A stretch of 22,108 bases of DNA. Source: Alphaproteobacteria bacterium (GTDB lineage Bacteria > Pseudomonadota > Alphaproteobacteria > UBA8366). The stretch is from assembly GCA_030743445.1 (NCBI GenBank), contig JASLSL010000191.1:1-22108 (forward strand). Reading direction: 5' to 3'. Below the pieces are notes generated by a model, which worked only from the letters and a program-made list of their open reading frames with translations, was not told the DNA's origin and did not search any database. Made by a program: the position numbers and the translations under genes. Shown piece by piece: positions 20,793-22,108 of this stretch. How positions within the stretch are numbered: position 1 is the first letter of the stretch; each line of letters starts with the position of its first letter.

Positions 20793-22079
20793 ATGACCGA
20801 ATTCGACTATCAGGACGGCGAGATGTGCGCCGAGCGGGTGCGTCTTGGGGCGATCGCCGAGTCCGTCGGCACGCCGTTCTACTGCTATTCGACGGCGGCG
20901 CTGACGCGCAACTACGCCGCGTTTCGCGACGCGTTCCAAGGCCGCGACGCGACGATCTGCTATGCGATGAAGGCCAACGACAACCTCGCGGTGCTCAAGA
21001 CCCTGGGCGATCTCGGGGCCGGCGCCGACGTGGTGTCCGGCGGCGAGCTCAGGCGCGCGATCCGAGCCGGCGTCCCGGCCGAGCGCATCGTTTTCTCCGG
21101 CGTCGGCAAGACCAGGGAGGAGCTGGAACTGGCGCTCGACGAGGACATCCTGCAAATCAACGTCGAATCCGTGCCCGAACTCGACCTGCTGTCGGAGGTG
21201 GCGGCGGGAAAGGGGACTGCGGTCGAGATCGCGATCCGGGTCAATCCCGACGTCGACGCCAACACCCACGACAAGATCGCCACCGGCCGCCGCGAGGACA
21301 AGTTCGGTATCGACATCGAGGTCGCGGCCGAGGCCTACGCCCGCGCCGCCGAGTTGCCCGGGATCGAGCCGGTTTCGGTCGCCGTCCATATCGGCTCGCA
21401 ACTGACCGAGCTCGGGCCGTTCCGCGCCGCGTTCGGCGAGGTCGCGCGTCTGGTCGAACGGCTGCGCGGCGAGGGCCACGGCATCGCGCGGCTCGACCTT
21501 GGCGGCGGGCTCGGCATTTCCTACCGCGACGAGACGCCGCCGAGCCCGGCCGACTACGCGGCGATGGCCGACGAGGTCGTGGGGCACCTCGGCTGCCGCC
21601 TGCTGATCGAGCCCGGGCGCGCGATCGCCGGGACCGCCGGCGTGCTGGTTGCCCGCGTGATCTACGTGAAGCAGGGCCGCGCGCGCGGCCACGTGATCCT
21701 GGACGCGGCGATGAACGATCTCATTCGCCCCGCGATGTACCAGGCTTGGCACGACATCCGGCCGGTTCGCGAACCCGGTCCGGGCGCGGCGCTGGCGCCG
21801 GTCGACGTCGTCGGCCCGGTGTGCGAGACCGGCGATACCTTCGCCCGCGGGCGCGAACTGCCGCCGCTGGAGGCCGGCGATTTGGTGGTATTCGACGACG
21901 CCGGGGCCTATGGTGCGGTCATGGCGTCGGCCTATAACGCGCGTCCCTTGACGCCCGAGGTGCTGGTCCACGGCGACAGCTTCGCCGAGGTCCGCGCCCG
22001 GCCGAGCCACGACCAAATGGTGAACCTCGAAAGCTTCGCCGGCTGGCAGGAGACGCCGGCCCGCCGCGGGGCGGCGTGA
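20793..22079 (+). CDS. lysA: Diaminopimelate decarboxylase
   Basis: The protein has 428 residues. It decarboxylates meso-diaminopimelate to lysine with PLP (EC 4.1.1.20). Lys60 in CYAMKANDN forms the Schiff base. HIGSQLTELGPF, the Gly-rich LDLGGGLGISY, EPGRAIAGTAG and the C-terminal GPVCETGDTFA, with the Cys/Glu contributed to the partner subunit's active site, are all present. DDAGAYGAVMASAYNARP is typical of the closing region. The ATG at 20793 begins MTEFDYQDGEM; a longer in-frame opening overlaps lptM and is not used. It is the third gene of the argH-lptM-lysA string, and another gene appears to start 19 bp downstream. Confidence 0.98.
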   Translation: MTEFDYQDGEMCAERVRLGAIAESVGTPFYCYSTAALTRNYAAFRDAFQGRDATICYAMKANDNLAVLKTLGDLGAGADVVSGGELRRAIRAGVPAERIVFSGVGKTREELELALDEDILQINVESVPELDLLSEVAAGKGTAVEIAIRVNPDVDANTHDKIATGRREDKFGIDIEVAAEAYARAAELPGIEPVSVAVHIGSQLTELGPFRAAFGEVARLVERLRGEGHGIARLDLGGGLGISYRDETPPSPADYAAMADEVVGHLGCRLLIEPGRAIAGTAGVLVARVIYVKQGRARGHVILDAAMNDLIRPAMYQAWHDIRPVREPGPGAALAPVDVVGPVCETGDTFARGRELPPLEAGDLVVFDDAGAYGAVMASAYNARPLTPEVLVHGDSFAEVRARPSHDQMVNLESFAGWQETPARRGAA

Positions 22080-22098
22080 GGGGCAGCCTGGGGACAGG

Positions 22099-22108
22099 AT
22101 GATGGCAA
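22099..22108 (+). CDS. Possible start of the next gene (3' cut by window edge)
   Basis: An ATG at 22099 follows GGGGACAGG and is itself followed by a second ATG. Only three codons are visible, so nothing can be said of the product. In related genomes a large DUF4175/TIGR02302 membrane protein follows lysA; that is recalled context, not seen here. Confidence 0.35.

Noticed and set aside
19857..22016. A minus-strand open frame of 719 codons
   Set aside because: It is antisense to argH, lptM and lysA; an effect of base composition.

Overview
The window is GC-rich (with a few AT-rich islands) and almost entirely chromosomal housekeeping DNA. The organism looks like an alphaproteobacterium, probably in or near the Rhodospirillales. 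The evidence is an FzlA-type GST-fold division protein, an Azospirillum-like glutamate synthase with gltD upstream of gltB, a HIG1 twin-helix protein joined to a PduO-type adenosyltransferase near etfBA and a 3-hydroxyacyl-CoA dehydrogenase, and an argH-lptM-lysA string divergent from a TlpA-like thioredoxin. I see no phage, insertion sequence, CRISPR array, tRNA or rRNA. The placement is inferred from protein resemblance and gene order, not from a database search.

Layout. 1-665 (-): fzlA, whose last residues run off the left edge. 866-6860 (-): gltD then gltB, the two subunits of NADPH glutamate synthase. 6861-7223: a partly AT-rich gap between the divergent gltD and uppP. 7224-8036 (+): uppP, meeting a DUF4743/Nudix gene tail to tail with a 3-bp overlap. 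8033-9284 (-): an ACT-domain gene upstream of the Nudix gene, with a 17-bp tandem repeat between them. 9523-9813 (+): a small orphan frame. 9949-14560 (+): HIG1 protein, cob(I)alamin adenosyltransferase, a palindromic intergenic repeat, an uncharacterised protein, etfB, etfA and a 3-hydroxyacyl-CoA dehydrogenase. 14595-17297 (+): VOC protein, cupin and a methylaspartate ammonia-lyase homologue. 17380-18360 (-): a TetR regulator with a long Pro/Ala/basic tail. 18654-19253 (-): a membrane-anchored thioredoxin. 19278-22079 (+): argH, lptM (41 codons) and lysA; the first bases of another gene follow.

How the genes work together. gltBD assimilates nitrogen. etfBA and the dehydrogenase serve acyl-CoA oxidation, with the adenosyltransferase supplying coenzyme B12, for example to methylmalonyl-CoA mutase. 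argH and lysA complete arginine and lysine synthesis. fzlA and uppP serve division and cell-wall lipid recycling.

I did not find a convincing new multi-gene system. The parts most worth a second look are the methylaspartate ammonia-lyase/cupin/VOC group, which has no glutamate mutase nearby; the tailed TetR regulator, with a G-run cluster inside its gene and paired direct repeats at its predicted promoter; two unrelated 17-bp tandem repeats in intergenic DNA; and the two-hairpin palindromic element before the uncharacterised gene.
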